A DNA stretch of 64,000 bases from Verrucomicrobiaceae bacterium (GCA_027486585.1 JAIXOU010000100.1:124001-188000); one strand, 5' to 3'. Numbered from the stretch's first letter, positions 32,574 through 41,439 are shown. A program made the numbers and translations. Notes: a model not told the origin generated them from the letters alone.

Positions 32574-35042
32574 TTACTGTGCTTCATTCACGGTCGCATC
32601 AGTTGCCGAGCCGACGAGTTTGATGACTTGGCCGCCATTGGATTGATTTGGCGCAGGCGGTGTTGCCTGAACTGGTTGCGGGGCTGGTTTTGGCGTGACT
32701 TGGCCTTGCTTGAACTTCGCAATCTCTTCTGCAGACGGCATGATGGCTTTGCGAATGATAACTGGATTTGGCACCGTGACTGGAGCTGGCGGAGTTATCG
32801 GTACAGCGCTTGCAGGTGGATTTGGCTTCGCTGATGCAGGAGGTGTGCTGACCATCGCGCTTGGTGTTTCTTTCTTGGGAGCTTCTTTGGGTGGTTCCGT
32901 TTTGGCTATGGTTGTTTTTTGTGGCTCGGCTGCTTTTGGCTCGGGCATGACCGGAGGTTTTACCTTTGCTGCTACATCCACATTCGCGGGCTCGGATGCT
33001 ATGGGCGGGGTGTTTGTCACCTTTGGGGTGACAACTGGCTCCGTAGGTTTGATTCCCGGCGCTGTGATGGGTTTTTCGGTCTGTGTGTTGAGAGATGGGA
33101 TGGCGAGATCGCTGGTCGATGGCGCACTAGGACGAGAACTCAGCCACCAGGCGAGCATGCCGAAAATCACGACGGCAGCCGCAGCCCAAACTGGCCAAGC
33201 CGATTGACGTTTGCTTGAGCGATGGTCGAATTCATGGGCGTGAAGCCTACGGGAGATCGGGCTGACATCGTCATGCTCCTCAAACATAGTGGATTCATCA
33301 TCGTCAAAATCTGAAACGCTGCCAACGCTTTCCATCTCTTCCAGAGCAACATTACTGCCACGTAATCTAGTGGCCAGATCGCTTGTGGCCGGGGCTGCTA
33401 GGAGAGCATCAAAACGCTCTAAAAACTCGCTAGGACTTGGCGTGTCGCCGTTCTGATTGGCAATCTCCAAGGTCTGACGAATGTACAGGCTGAGTGATTC
33501 TGGAATCGTTTCCGGGAAGGCTGAAGCTTCCCTTGGATTCCTTTCTCCCGTCAGCAAGTAGGCGGCTAAAGCAACAAAAGAGCGGTGTCTGTGCTCGCGA
33601 TCTTTTTGATGAGCTCCTTCGTAGGCTGATGAATCAGGTGTTTCAACAAGAGGAGCCTCGTAAAGATGGCGCATCGTGAGATGGGCACGCACTTTGACTA
33701 AAAAGGGCGGCCAAGCGTCGATACGCTTTTGCAAAAGACGATCCAATTCACGGGCTTGCAGTCCACCACCTTTGCCAACTTTCAAAAAGATGTTTGAAGG
33801 GTGCAGATCAATTTTATCAACGGAGCAGTCTAATGCCTGATCAAGCGCCGAGCGAGTCTGCCGTAGCAGGATGGATACCTCAGCAGGATTCAGGGTTAAA
33901 CGATCCATGAGTAGCCGACTCAGGGTGAATCCTGGATCACGCTCTTCTGTTAAAAAGCTCCACTCATTGCTCTCCCATAGGCTGAGGCTGCGGAGAATGT
34001 GCGGGTGCTTGTCTGGACTGAAGCGCCAGCTTTGAAGAGGGACGGCATCGTAGTTTGCCTTCTCGATTAATCTGGAAGGTGGAAGCAGGTGAACGGTGAT
34101 GGGCTGATCGTTTTTGACGCTCAGACAAGGAATGGCAAACGGGTATTGGCGGGCATTGTCTTCTTCTGCAATGCGGAAGCGGTTGCCAAGAATTTTCTCC
34201 ACAGAAACACCATCCAACAATAAACTTTGCAATTGTGAATGCGGCTGAAGCGTGGTGGTGGCCAGCAATTGCTTGCGAGCTGTGCGCATCTGAATGCTGC
34301 TGACTTGAGCGCTGTGAGCTTCTTTGATGTCTTCACGCAACCTTTCCAGTGAGTTAGGCGCATTGCCTCTTTCTGTCAGCGCTGCACGCACGGTCGTGCG
34401 CAGATTGCCTGGCAGGGAAGTCATGGTTGGAAAGCGGTCAGGGTTTTCTCCCGCATAAACCTGTCCTGTGAGCATGAGGAAAAGAACCTCGCAAATTTGC
34501 TGCACTTGGTAGGCTGCATCAGTCTCTTGGTTTTCCGGTAAGGATAGACCAAAGTCACAGACGCGGAGCTGGAGGAAGGTGTCCTCGATCGCTGTGATCA
34601 TGACCTTATCAAACTGCATTTGCAGAGGCAGTGATTGCCTCCGCAGTGTGCTTGTCAGGTCGTTTAAAAGATTCAGAAGAAGTGAATAGACCGTGGCTGG
34701 TGGAAGAGCTCCACGACGCTGAATGTAGTCAGTCAGAAACTCTCCGTCATTCAGATTGCTCGTGTAATAGATCAATCCCTGATCTTCACCCGATTCCAGA
34801 ATGCTCATGAAGCTCCCGGACTTAAATTGCATCGCCTGCCTGATCCGATCCATGGCAATACGTCGATCATTCCCAATGAGAGGTCTGCCTGCGCTGAGGA
34901 CATGTAGCTCGACCAGCCTACCAATTTGTGTGTCAAAGGCGAGAAACACCATTTCCTCAGCTGAACGCACAACGCGCACCGGCTCGCCCGAAGCACGGCG
35001 GGCGATGGTGAGGTGTCCGAAGCTTTCGAGATCAGCGGCCAT
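32574..35042 (-). CDS. Single-pass membrane protein with tandem pseudokinase-like domains
   Basis: An 822-residue protein. Two protein-kinase-like regions lie in the cytoplasm-facing part. The first (about 20-250) keeps VCDFGLSLPE (163-165 as DFG) and a QICEVLFLMLTG helix, but has no HRD loop and has His47 where the ATP lysine should be (VELHVL). The second (about 285-550) keeps KIDLHPSNIFL, matching the catalytic loop with Asp412 and Asn417, but has His318 at the lysine position (ITVHLL) and no DFG. An acidic stretch (575-595) precedes one membrane helix (about 615-634), followed by a proline/lysine/threonine-rich exported tail of about 190 residues. It is probably a scaffold or regulator rather than an active kinase. 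It is convergent with the amidohydrolase gene and divergent from the MFS gene. Confidence 0.75.
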   Translation of the reverse strand: MAADLESFGHLTIARRASGEPVRVVRSAEEMVFLAFDTQIGRLVELHVLSAGRPLIGNDRRIAMDRIRQAMQFKSGSFMSILESGEDQGLIYYTSNLNDGEFLTDYIQRRGALPPATVYSLLLNLLNDLTSTLRRQSLPLQMQFDKVMITAIEDTFLQLRVCDFGLSLPENQETDAAYQVQQICEVLFLMLTGQVYAGENPDRFPTMTSLPGNLRTTVRAALTERGNAPNSLERLREDIKEAHSAQVSSIQMRTARKQLLATTTLQPHSQLQSLLLDGVSVEKILGNRFRIAEEDNARQYPFAIPCLSVKNDQPITVHLLPPSRLIEKANYDAVPLQSWRFSPDKHPHILRSLSLWESNEWSFLTEERDPGFTLSRLLMDRLTLNPAEVSILLRQTRSALDQALDCSVDKIDLHPSNIFLKVGKGGGLQARELDRLLQKRIDAWPPFLVKVRAHLTMRHLYEAPLVETPDSSAYEGAHQKDREHRHRSFVALAAYLLTGERNPREASAFPETIPESLSLYIRQTLEIANQNGDTPSPSEFLERFDALLAAPATSDLATRLRGSNVALEEMESVGSVSDFDDDESTMFEEHDDVSPISRRLHAHEFDHRSSKRQSAWPVWAAAAVVIFGMLAWWLSSRPSAPSTSDLAIPSLNTQTEKPITAPGIKPTEPVVTPKVTNTPPIASEPANVDVAAKVKPPVMPEPKAAEPQKTTIAKTEPPKEAPKKETPSAMVSTPPASAKPNPPASAVPITPPAPVTVPNPVIIRKAIMPSAEEIAKFKQGQVTPKPAPQPVQATPPAPNQSNGGQVIKLVGSATDATVNEAQ

Positions 35043-35327
35043 TGAGTGTGTTATTTATGCTTGAAGTATGCCGCAAGAACCGGTTCGAAGACCAGCCGAT
35101 TCTTTCGTCTTGTTTCATTTTCGAGTCTGATTCTAATTCTTGGGGCGCAATAATGCAAAGTTATTCTTGAAAATACAGTAATTTTACAATTGAGGATATT
35201 GAATCTATATGAAGATTATACTGCGATTGATAGTTATAGTCAATGCCTTCTTGAATAAGTTGGGGCCAAATAGCGATTATTGCGGGCTTGCCATTTCTGT
35301 TCTAATCATCAAATCTTTAAGTTATTC
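35043..35327. other. AT-rich divergent promoter region
   Basis: This 285-base region separates the minus-strand pseudokinase gene from the plus-strand transporter gene and is clearly richer in A and T than its flanks. It contains a perfect palindrome GAACCGGTTC at 35077-35086, close to the pseudokinase start. TATACT around 35217 could be a -10 element but lacks a well-placed -35. No gene is supported here. Confidence 0.45.
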
Positions 35328-36587
35328 ATGTCAACTCCCGCCATTCAGCCTGAAGTCACCCGTCTCCGCGATCTTTCACCTCATCAAGTTCGCTCAGGTA
35401 TCGCAGCTTGGTTGGGCTGGCTGTTTGATGGTTTGGACATGCATCTATACACCTTGGTAGCGACCGCCTTTGTGGCACAGCTTATGGTATTGCCAGAGAG
35501 TGATCCTTCAGTTGGTCAGCATGGGGCCATTATTCAGGCTGCTTTTCTGGTCGGTTGGGCTTTGGGTGGGGCGTTTTTTGGTCGTGTAGGGGATGTGCTC
35601 GGGCGGAGCCGAACGCTGACACTCACGATTCTGACTTATGCCTGCTTCACAGGCTTGTCTTTCTTTGCTCAGACCTGGTGGCATCTGATGATTTTCCGCT
35701 TTCTCGCAGCGCTTGGGATTGGTGGCGAGTGGGCCGTGGGGGCTTCCTTGCTTTCTGAGACTTGGCCTAAAAAATGGCGTCCATGGGTGGCGGCTACGCT
35801 GCAATCAGCCGTGAACTGCGGTGTCTTGCTGGCTTGCTTTGCTGGTTGGCTGCTAGCTGGACATGAGCCGCGCAATATTTTCCTCATTGGTGTACTGCCT
35901 GCCTTCATCACGCTTTGGATTCGCAAAGCCGTACCTGAGACGGAGACTTGGGAAAAGGCCCGTGAAGGACAGCCGGTGCCGAGAATCAGCGATCTCTTCG
36001 GCCCAGCGGTGCGTGGGGTGACTTGGCGGGTGATGATCATCTGTGCAGTCTCGCTGACGGCCCATTGGACCTTTCTTTTTTGGCAGCAGAAACATGTGCT
36101 AAGTCTGCCTGAGATCGTCACTCTATCTAAAGAGGGTAAAGACGGTGCTCTGGTGACCGCGCTGATGTGGATCATGCTGGGGAGTCTGATCGGTAACTAC
36201 ATCGCGGGAGCTTTGGCCAAGTGGCTGGGCTATCGAAAAGCCATTGTGGGGATGATGCTTGCTTACTTCATCATCATGTATGTTTCCTTCTCGAAGCCTT
36301 GGGATTGGGAGACAACGAAGGTTCAATTTGCCATTATTGGTGCCTGCCAAGGTGTGTTTGGCCTCTTCACCATGTGTCTGCCACCACTTTTTCCTGTCCT
36401 GTTACGCACCACTGGTTCAGGTTTTTGTTACAATATCGGACGCATCGTCGCGGCTGCTGGCACGGTGTTCTTTGGGATCTTTGTCAAGGTAGGCGATTAC
36501 CGCGAAGCTTTATTGTATGCGGGCTTTCTCTTCATTCCAGCCACCTTGGTCTCGATGATGTTGCCTCTCGAAAAAGAGGAGCCTTGA
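35328..36587 (+). CDS. MFS transporter (metabolite:H+ symporter type)
   Basis: A 419-residue protein with 12 predicted membrane helices. The MFS signature GRVGDVLGRSRTLT lies in the loop between helices 2 and 3, and the first helix contains GWLFDGLDMHLYTL, similar to aromatic-acid and sialic-acid symporters (AAHS/SHS type), where the early acidic residue couples protons. FGLFTMCLPPLFPVLLRTTGSGFCYNIGR is the conserved late-half region. The start is the ATG before STPAIQPEVTRL; the frame opens 16 codons earlier in AT-rich non-coding sequence. The substrate is not determined, but a carboxylic acid or sugar acid is the best guess. It ends directly against the convergent small membrane protein gene. 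Confidence 0.88.
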   Translation: MSTPAIQPEVTRLRDLSPHQVRSGIAAWLGWLFDGLDMHLYTLVATAFVAQLMVLPESDPSVGQHGAIIQAAFLVGWALGGAFFGRVGDVLGRSRTLTLTILTYACFTGLSFFAQTWWHLMIFRFLAALGIGGEWAVGASLLSETWPKKWRPWVAATLQSAVNCGVLLACFAGWLLAGHEPRNIFLIGVLPAFITLWIRKAVPETETWEKAREGQPVPRISDLFGPAVRGVTWRVMIICAVSLTAHWTFLFWQQKHVLSLPEIVTLSKEGKDGALVTALMWIMLGSLIGNYIAGALAKWLGYRKAIVGMMLAYFIIMYVSFSKPWDWETTKVQFAIIGACQGVFGLFTMCLPPLFPVLLRTTGSGFCYNIGRIVAAAGTVFFGIFVKVGDYREALLYAGFLFIPATLVSMMLPLEKEEP

Positions 36588-36833
36588 TTAAAGTGGCTTG
36601 GATTGCACGCGCACCCGGCCCTCTTCTTGAGTTTCAGAGGCACTCGGAGCCTGCAGGATGGCGACTAGGTTTGAGGCCAAAAGATAGATGAGCGCTGAGC
36701 CCAGGGCACCGCCGATGGCAATGAGTCGGCGCTGCACGATGTTTTCAGAAGATATCATCGTGTAGATCCGCAGACAGATCAGTGCCCATAAGATCGTGAG
36801 AACGGGCGCGACGACGGGGAGATAAGTTTCCAT
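36588..36833 (-). CDS. Small two-helix membrane protein of unknown function
   Basis: An 81-residue protein with two hydrophobic helices (VAPVLTILWALICLRIYTMI and IAIGGALGSALIYLLASNLV) joined by a short basic loop, and a charged C-terminal tail. I do not recognise a family. It lies 60 bases after the toroid-like gene on the same strand and may be the last member of the ECF sigma operon, or have its own promoter in that gap. Confidence 0.6.
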   Translation of the reverse strand: METYLPVVAPVLTILWALICLRIYTMISSENIVQRRLIAIGGALGSALIYLLASNLVAILQAPSASETQEEGRVRVQSKPL

Positions 36834-36893
36834 GAATAGAGGCTAGCTCTAGAGGGAGGTGTTCGTCATGTGGTTTTTGAGATTTACAATCTC

Positions 36894-38300
36894 TCACGGC
36901 ACATGAGGCACCGCGGCGAGCTGATTTGGCTGAGCGCCCATTTTGACATTCTTGCCGTCGGTACACTTTTCGATCAGAGAGCTGGCCATCGCTGAAACGG
37001 CGGTTTTGAGCCTCGTATCCTCTGGGTAGAGTCTGGAAAGAGTCAGCAACTCAGGCAGGGCCTCAACGGTGATGCCCATGGCATCGAATTCATCCAGCAG
37101 CGCTTTGATGGCGGGCTTGGCTACAGCATCGACTTCAGCCCGTTCTTCTTTGACCACGCTCCCGAGATCTCCAAGAGCGCGAAGAATGATGATGTGGTAA
37201 ACGGTGCGTGCATTGTGGGCATCCATCCAACGGCCATTGGGTGCCTGACCTGGGGCCACACCGACTCGGAATTTATGCAGGGCAGCTTTCAAAAAGCGCT
37301 CATCCCGAGAATGGCGATAGGCATCGGCCAGAAGGCTGATGGAAAAGGCATTGTAATTGAAGTTGGGGCAGCATTTCTGTTTCAGTGCCCATTCTGCGGC
37401 TTTCATGCCAGAGGCAGCCCAGGATTCATTTTTAAAGACAGCGCCTGCTTTGAGTAAAGCAGTGCCACAAACACCGGTATCAAATTGAGATCCGCCCTCG
37501 GGGTCGGCGGTGATGAGCCAGCCATCTTTCACCTCCACTTTGCCGGCGTCGAGTTGGCGGTTGATCATGTCACCGAAGCGGATGTTTTTTCCACGGAGGT
37601 CAGGGAAGGGGAGGTGTCCCTCGGGTTGCTGAAGACTGATGAGGATCTTGGCGCAGCCCTCGGCTAATCGCTGCAAGTCGGCCAGTTCGGATGGATCATG
37701 CTTTTGCACGAAGGGCTGGATGTCAGTACAGGCGTTCAGAACGTAGCCATAAAGTCGCACCATTTGATCTGGGAGCGGCCTGCCCTCCATGAGCCGTTTG
37801 ATCGGACTGCCCAGACTTTTCATCGCGTCGAGAAAGAGTTTCGTAGACTCTGCTTCCGTGAGGCTTATTCCCTTTGGCTTTCTGCCGATGCGGCGACCAT
37901 CTGGCAGACCTGCTTGATTGCCTAAAACAGTGAGCATTGCCTGCGTCGCTAATTTCACTCGGGCTGAGTCATCGCTAGCCATGGCCTCTTGCAGTTGCTG
38001 TCCGAGAAGCTGCTTTTTTTCCAGGATCTCGCGTGTCGGGTGAAACAAAGGCTGCCCAGCCATGGACCAGCCACCGGCATCAATACCGACCTTTGTTTCT
38101 AACTCGCTTAACTGGGCCTCAGCATCACTGGGGAGAGCTTCTTTAAATTGGCGTCCCAAAGTCTCGACCTGAGTGACGAGTCCACGATCATTGTGTTCTC
38201 GGGCAATCTGTAAGGCCATTTTTAAACGAGCTTCTGCGTCATTCGGAGTGAGGGCTTCAGCAAGGAGAGTGAAGCTGAGCCAAAAGAGAAGGGCGCGCAT
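36894..38300 (-). CDS. Secreted alpha/alpha-toroid-like protein of unknown function
   Basis: A 468-residue protein with a short signal sequence (MRALLFWLSFTLLAEALT), a charged helical N-terminal part (about 20-140, rich in Glu/Lys/Gln), then a helical-repeat region (about 160-440) with SLQQPEGHLPFPDLRGKNI, GVCGTALLKAGAVFKNESWA and AFSISLLADAYRHSRDERFL. These resemble the paired helices of (alpha/alpha)6 barrels seen in prenyltransferase-like and polysaccharide lyase proteins. No catalytic motif could be identified. It starts 4 bases after the Spy-like gene and so belongs to the ECF sigma operon, probably as a periplasmic effector of the stress response. Confidence 0.65.
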   Translation of the reverse strand: MRALLFWLSFTLLAEALTPNDAEARLKMALQIAREHNDRGLVTQVETLGRQFKEALPSDAEAQLSELETKVGIDAGGWSMAGQPLFHPTREILEKKQLLGQQLQEAMASDDSARVKLATQAMLTVLGNQAGLPDGRRIGRKPKGISLTEAESTKLFLDAMKSLGSPIKRLMEGRPLPDQMVRLYGYVLNACTDIQPFVQKHDPSELADLQRLAEGCAKILISLQQPEGHLPFPDLRGKNIRFGDMINRQLDAGKVEVKDGWLITADPEGGSQFDTGVCGTALLKAGAVFKNESWAASGMKAAEWALKQKCCPNFNYNAFSISLLADAYRHSRDERFLKAALHKFRVGVAPGQAPNGRWMDAHNARTVYHIIILRALGDLGSVVKEERAEVDAVAKPAIKALLDEFDAMGITVEALPELLTLSRLYPEDTRLKTAVSAMASSLIEKCTDGKNVKMGAQPNQLAAVPHVP

Positions 38301-38304
38301 TTGA

Positions 38305-39141
38305 TTATCGATGGGAGAGCTTTTTTTCGCCCCAGGTCAGGATGCGTCCAACTAACTCGGCATCTTGAGCTTCTTTGGCTTCTTCGAGCGCTTTTTTAGC
38401 CTGAATGAATTGACGGATAAGAGGCAGTGAAATGATGGATTCAGCGCCTTCTTGCACATCGGCTAAACGTTGTTTGAGGACTTCGAGATCTACGTTGCCA
38501 GACTCTTCTTGGCTGAAATCTAGGGATTCGGTGGATTCGGGTTCATCCACGCCGCTTTCAGCCACGAGCTTGTCGAGTTCTTCATCAGCTTTGGACCATT
38601 GACCTTGACGAATCAGCGCTTCGATCTCGCTGCCCCGTTTGGTCATGGCTTGAGTGGCTTTGATCCCCAGGGAATCCACGGCAGCTCGCAGTTTGCCCAC
38701 TTTGTCCCGCACTCGTGGTTCTACATCAGATTTTTTAGCCAGCTTTCCTGGGGCCAATTGCATGGCTTTTTTCTGCTGCTCAGGACTCATGCAGTCCCGT
38801 AATTGGATCAGGGTTCGTAATTGCAGCTGTTTCACGGGAGCCTCTGCCTCCAAAAGCCCACTCAGAGCCTTGCTGGCAGATTCTGCGCTGGTCTCACGAT
38901 TTTTGAGTGATTCATTGAAGGCTTTCTGTGTTTGCTTGACGGCCTTTTCCAGGGGCTCAGCAGTTTCCCGTGCTTCATTCACGATACTGAGCATTTTTGA
39001 TTCTTGGTCTGAGGTCAGTTCAAGTTCAGCTCGGAGCTGGGCAATCGTCTCTGGCATAATCAGGCCATGCTGAAGCCAGTTTTCAGGCCCGGCATGGGCG
39101 GTCAGTGACAGTGCGATGAATGAGAGAAGGAGGGGCTTCAT
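38305..39141 (-). CDS. Spy/CpxP-like periplasmic protein
   Basis: A 278-residue protein with a signal peptide (MKPLLLSFIALSLTAHA). The mature part is almost entirely charged helix. LELTSDQESKMLSIVNEA and, about 80 residues on, CMSPEQQKKAMQLAP are two copies of the LTxxQ-type motif of Spy, CpxP and CnrX proteins. Those proteins act in the periplasm as chaperones or stress/metal sensors and are often encoded beside ECF sigma and anti-sigma factors, as here. It is longer than Spy (about 160 residues) because of a second helical half rich in Glu and Lys. Its start overlaps the stop of the anti-sigma candidate by 4 bases. Confidence 0.65.
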   Translation of the reverse strand: MKPLLLSFIALSLTAHAGPENWLQHGLIMPETIAQLRAELELTSDQESKMLSIVNEARETAEPLEKAVKQTQKAFNESLKNRETSAESASKALSGLLEAEAPVKQLQLRTLIQLRDCMSPEQQKKAMQLAPGKLAKKSDVEPRVRDKVGKLRAAVDSLGIKATQAMTKRGSEIEALIRQGQWSKADEELDKLVAESGVDEPESTESLDFSQEESGNVDLEVLKQRLADVQEGAESIISLPLIRQFIQAKKALEEAKEAQDAELVGRILTWGEKKLSHR

Positions 39142-39476
39142 GGAAGTTGGAGGGTTAGATAAGCAGGAAGAAGAAAATTGCTGGGCGTGGATGGGCTGTC
39201 GTCTAGACCGGCAAAAAGTGGCTCGGACGGAGAATCGAAGAGGGCAGGAAGTGCAGTGACGAGATTGGGCTCCCTTTCCTGGTGGAAAAGTGTGACGCTC
39301 AGAATCAAGCAGGCAGCAGCAGCGGTGGTCATCATCAGCCAGTTCGTTAAGGCGTAACGTGGTGGCTGGATCGGAGCTTCAATCTGACGTGGATTCCAGG
39401 CTGGGGCCTGTTCTCGATCTGCCTTACGCAGAGCGGCAAAGCGCGACTGTAGGTCTGGATTGCTTTCAGGATTCAT
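39138..39476 (-). CDS. Putative membrane anti-sigma factor
   Basis: A 112-residue protein with a charged cytoplasmic N-terminus (LQSRFAALRKADREQAPAWN), one membrane helix (TNWLMMTTAAAACLILSVTL, about residues 44-63) and a short exported tail. There is no recognisable zinc-binding HxxxCxxC motif, so this is not a classical ZAS anti-sigma factor. The call rests on topology and position: it overlaps the end of the ECF sigma gene by 11 bases and the start of the Spy-like gene by 4. That arrangement matches sigma/anti-sigma/periplasmic-sensor operons such as cnrYXH. Confidence 0.6.
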   Translation of the reverse strand: MNPESNPDLQSRFAALRKADREQAPAWNPRQIEAPIQPPRYALTNWLMMTTAAAACLILSVTLFHQEREPNLVTALPALFDSPSEPLFAGLDDSPSTPSNFLLPAYLTLQLP

Positions 39477-39990
39477 GTTGAGAAATGGGGGTTAAGAGAC
39501 TGCGTAGGCGTGCTTTTCCTCGTTCATAATGCTGGCGCACCGAGCCTAGGCTGATTTTCATGATGACTGAGGCCTCGTTCAAAGTGAGGTCCTGATAAAA
39601 AACGAGATGCAGCACCTCTGCCTGACGGGCCGGAAGCTGGCAGAGGCAGTCGCGTAACTGCTGTGTCTGTTCGTCTAGCTGTATCTGCTGTGATGGGCAT
39701 GGCTGAGTGTCCTGGCTGTCTCCGCTGAACTGCCGTATCAGTTTTCCCACCAAGGACTCGCGATAGCGCAGTCGGCGGAATTCTTCGTGAGCAGTGTATC
39801 GAATCACACCGAACCACCAGGTCTTGAAGCTGGAGCTGCCAGAGTGGGATGTGCGGCCAGCGGCTAGTTTGAGATAAGCGTTCTGTAAAACATCCTCGGC
39901 CCGCGAATGATCGCCTGCACAGCAATGCAGCGCCCAACCAAACGCGTCGGGATGTAGGGATTCGAGTTGATCGGCAATTTCGCGCTCCAT
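39466..39990 (-). CDS. ECF RNA polymerase sigma factor
   Basis: A 174-residue sigma-70 protein of ECF size. Region 2 covers about residues 10-75 (AFGWALHCCAGDHSRAEDVL, then FKTWWFGVIRYTAHEEFRRL) and region 4 about 115-165 (CQLPARQAEVLHLVFYQDLT, then IMKISLGSVRQHYERGKARL). It would direct RNA polymerase to a stress regulon. The gene leads a minus-strand operon whose next members are a membrane protein, a Spy-like periplasmic protein and a secreted helical protein, the usual layout for envelope-stress sensing. A 225-base divergent gap separates it from the 3D-domain lipoprotein gene and should carry its promoter. Confidence 0.92.
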   Translation of the reverse strand: MEREIADQLESLHPDAFGWALHCCAGDHSRAEDVLQNAYLKLAAGRTSHSGSSSFKTWWFGVIRYTAHEEFRRLRYRESLVGKLIRQFSGDSQDTQPCPSQQIQLDEQTQQLRDCLCQLPARQAEVLHLVFYQDLTLNEASVIMKISLGSVRQHYERGKARLRSLLTPISQHES

Positions 39991-40215
39991 TCATTTCCCC
40001 GTGAGTGATCTGGGGTGGTTGACTGTATGACAGCTGTAGATTTTTTATCTTAATTACTTTTAAAGCGATTGGGAATTGGATCGTTTCCTGCTGAAGATGA
40101 GGCTGAAACTGCGATTGCTCACCCCATAGCAAAATCCGTGATTGCAATTTGGAGCCCAATGCCCAACAATGAACAAGACTCCGAGTAATTGTTGAAATTC
40201 AATATCTCTTAAAGA

Positions 40216-40707
40216 ATGACTCCAAAAATTTCCTTCCTCTTTGTTAGCGCCATTTGCGTTCTCCTGAGTTCATGTGCCAGCTCCTTTGGAGGACGGGCCA
40301 TCTCGTCGAAGGGTACCCGCATTACTTCGGTCCGCACGACGGCTTACACTCACAGTGAATCCGATCACATCGTTTATGGTGCACGAACAGCGGTGGGCAC
40401 TCCCTTAAAGTATGGCATGGTCCGCAGTGCGGCTGCTGATTGGTCCGTTTTCCCAGTGGGAACTATTTTCCAGATCGAAGGTACCCCCCACATCTATCAA
40501 GTGGACGACTACGGCTCTGCCCTCGTCGGGACAAACACGATCGATATCTACCAGCCAAGTAAGAGCCAGATGAACGCCTGGGGTGTCAAGAACGTCAATA
40601 TCCGCGTGCTCAAATGGGGCTCATTCTCCAAGAGCGTGGCCATCATGAAGGAGCGCCAGGGCTACGGCCATGTTCGGAACATGGTGAACCGTATTCAGCG
40701 TAGCTAG
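40216..40707 (+). CDS. 3D-domain (RlpA/MltA-type double-psi barrel) lipoprotein
   Basis: A 163-residue lipoprotein (signal ending CVLLSSCASS). The mature domain contains TTAYTHSESDHIVYGARTAV, PLKYGMVRSAAADWSVFPVG, IYQVDDYGSA and NTIDIYQPS, the pattern of 3D domains. These are named for three aspartates and form the double-psi barrel of MltA-type lytic transglycosylases and related peptidoglycan-binding proteins. It probably acts on or binds peptidoglycan in the periplasm. It precedes nth by 12 bases but is functionally unrelated, and is divergent from the ECF sigma gene. Confidence 0.8.
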   Translation: MTPKISFLFVSAICVLLSSCASSFGGRAISSKGTRITSVRTTAYTHSESDHIVYGARTAVGTPLKYGMVRSAAADWSVFPVGTIFQIEGTPHIYQVDDYGSALVGTNTIDIYQPSKSQMNAWGVKNVNIRVLKWGSFSKSVAIMKERQGYGHVRNMVNRIQRS

Positions 40708-40719
40708 AACTGGCCTTTT

Positions 40720-41376
40720 GTGATAAAGTCGGAGCGCGTCAGCTATATCCTTCAACGGTTAGAGGAGCTCTATCCAGAAACTCCGGTTCCTTTGGATCAT
40801 AGCGATCCCTTTACTCTGCTGATCGCTGTTTTATTGTCGGCCCAATGCACCGATGTGCGAGTGAATCAAATCACGCCAAAGCTGTTCGGCGAATTAGGCA
40901 AAACGCCGCAAGCTCTCGCCGCCCAGCCAGTGGCTAAAATCGAAGCCATCGTCAAACCCTGTGGACTAGGCCCTCAGAAAGCCAAGGCAATCCAGAAGCT
41001 TTCTCAAATCCTCCTCGATCAGCATGGTGGGCAGGTTCCTTGCGATCTTGCTGCTTTAGAAGAGCTCCCGGGAGTCGGCCATAAGACGGCGCAAGTCGTC
41101 ATGGCGCAGTCCTTTGGCGTGCCCTCTTTCCCGGTCGATACCCACATTCATCGCCTGGCTCAGCGCTGGAAACTGACCGATGGGAAAAATGTCACCCAAA
41201 CCGAGCGTGATCTGAAGCGCCTCTTCCCTGAAGCTTCCTGGAACAAACTGCACCTTCAAATCATCTTTTATGGTCGCGAGTTCTGCTCAGCTCGCGGCTG
41301 CGACGGCACCGTCTGTGAGATCTGCACGACCCTTTTTCCTGAGCGGAAACGTGCTCTTAAAACGAAGAAGGCTTGA
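40720..41376 (+). CDS. nth: Endonuclease III (DNA glycosylase/AP lyase)
   Basis: A 218-residue base-excision repair enzyme that removes oxidised pyrimidines and cleaves at the abasic site. The helix-hairpin-helix LPGVGHKTAQVV carries the Schiff-base lysine Lys122, and VDTHIHRLAQR supplies the catalytic Asp140. The C-terminal Fe-S loop has Cys189, Cys194, Cys199 and Cys202, spaced C-x4-C-x4-C-x2-C instead of the usual C-x6-C-x2-C-x5-C, so cluster ligation may differ. The start is GTG, the first possible start after the lipoprotein gene. Length and core match the family. Confidence 0.93.
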   Translation: MIKSERVSYILQRLEELYPETPVPLDHSDPFTLLIAVLLSAQCTDVRVNQITPKLFGELGKTPQALAAQPVAKIEAIVKPCGLGPQKAKAIQKLSQILLDQHGGQVPCDLAALEELPGVGHKTAQVVMAQSFGVPSFPVDTHIHRLAQRWKLTDGKNVTQTERDLKRLFPEASWNKLHLQIIFYGREFCSARGCDGTVCEICTTLFPERKRALKTKKA

Positions 41377-41439
41377 GTTTGCTTCCCATCCAGCTAGCGG
41401 AGACGTAACCCAGATTCCCTAGCTCACTTTTTCCCCACT

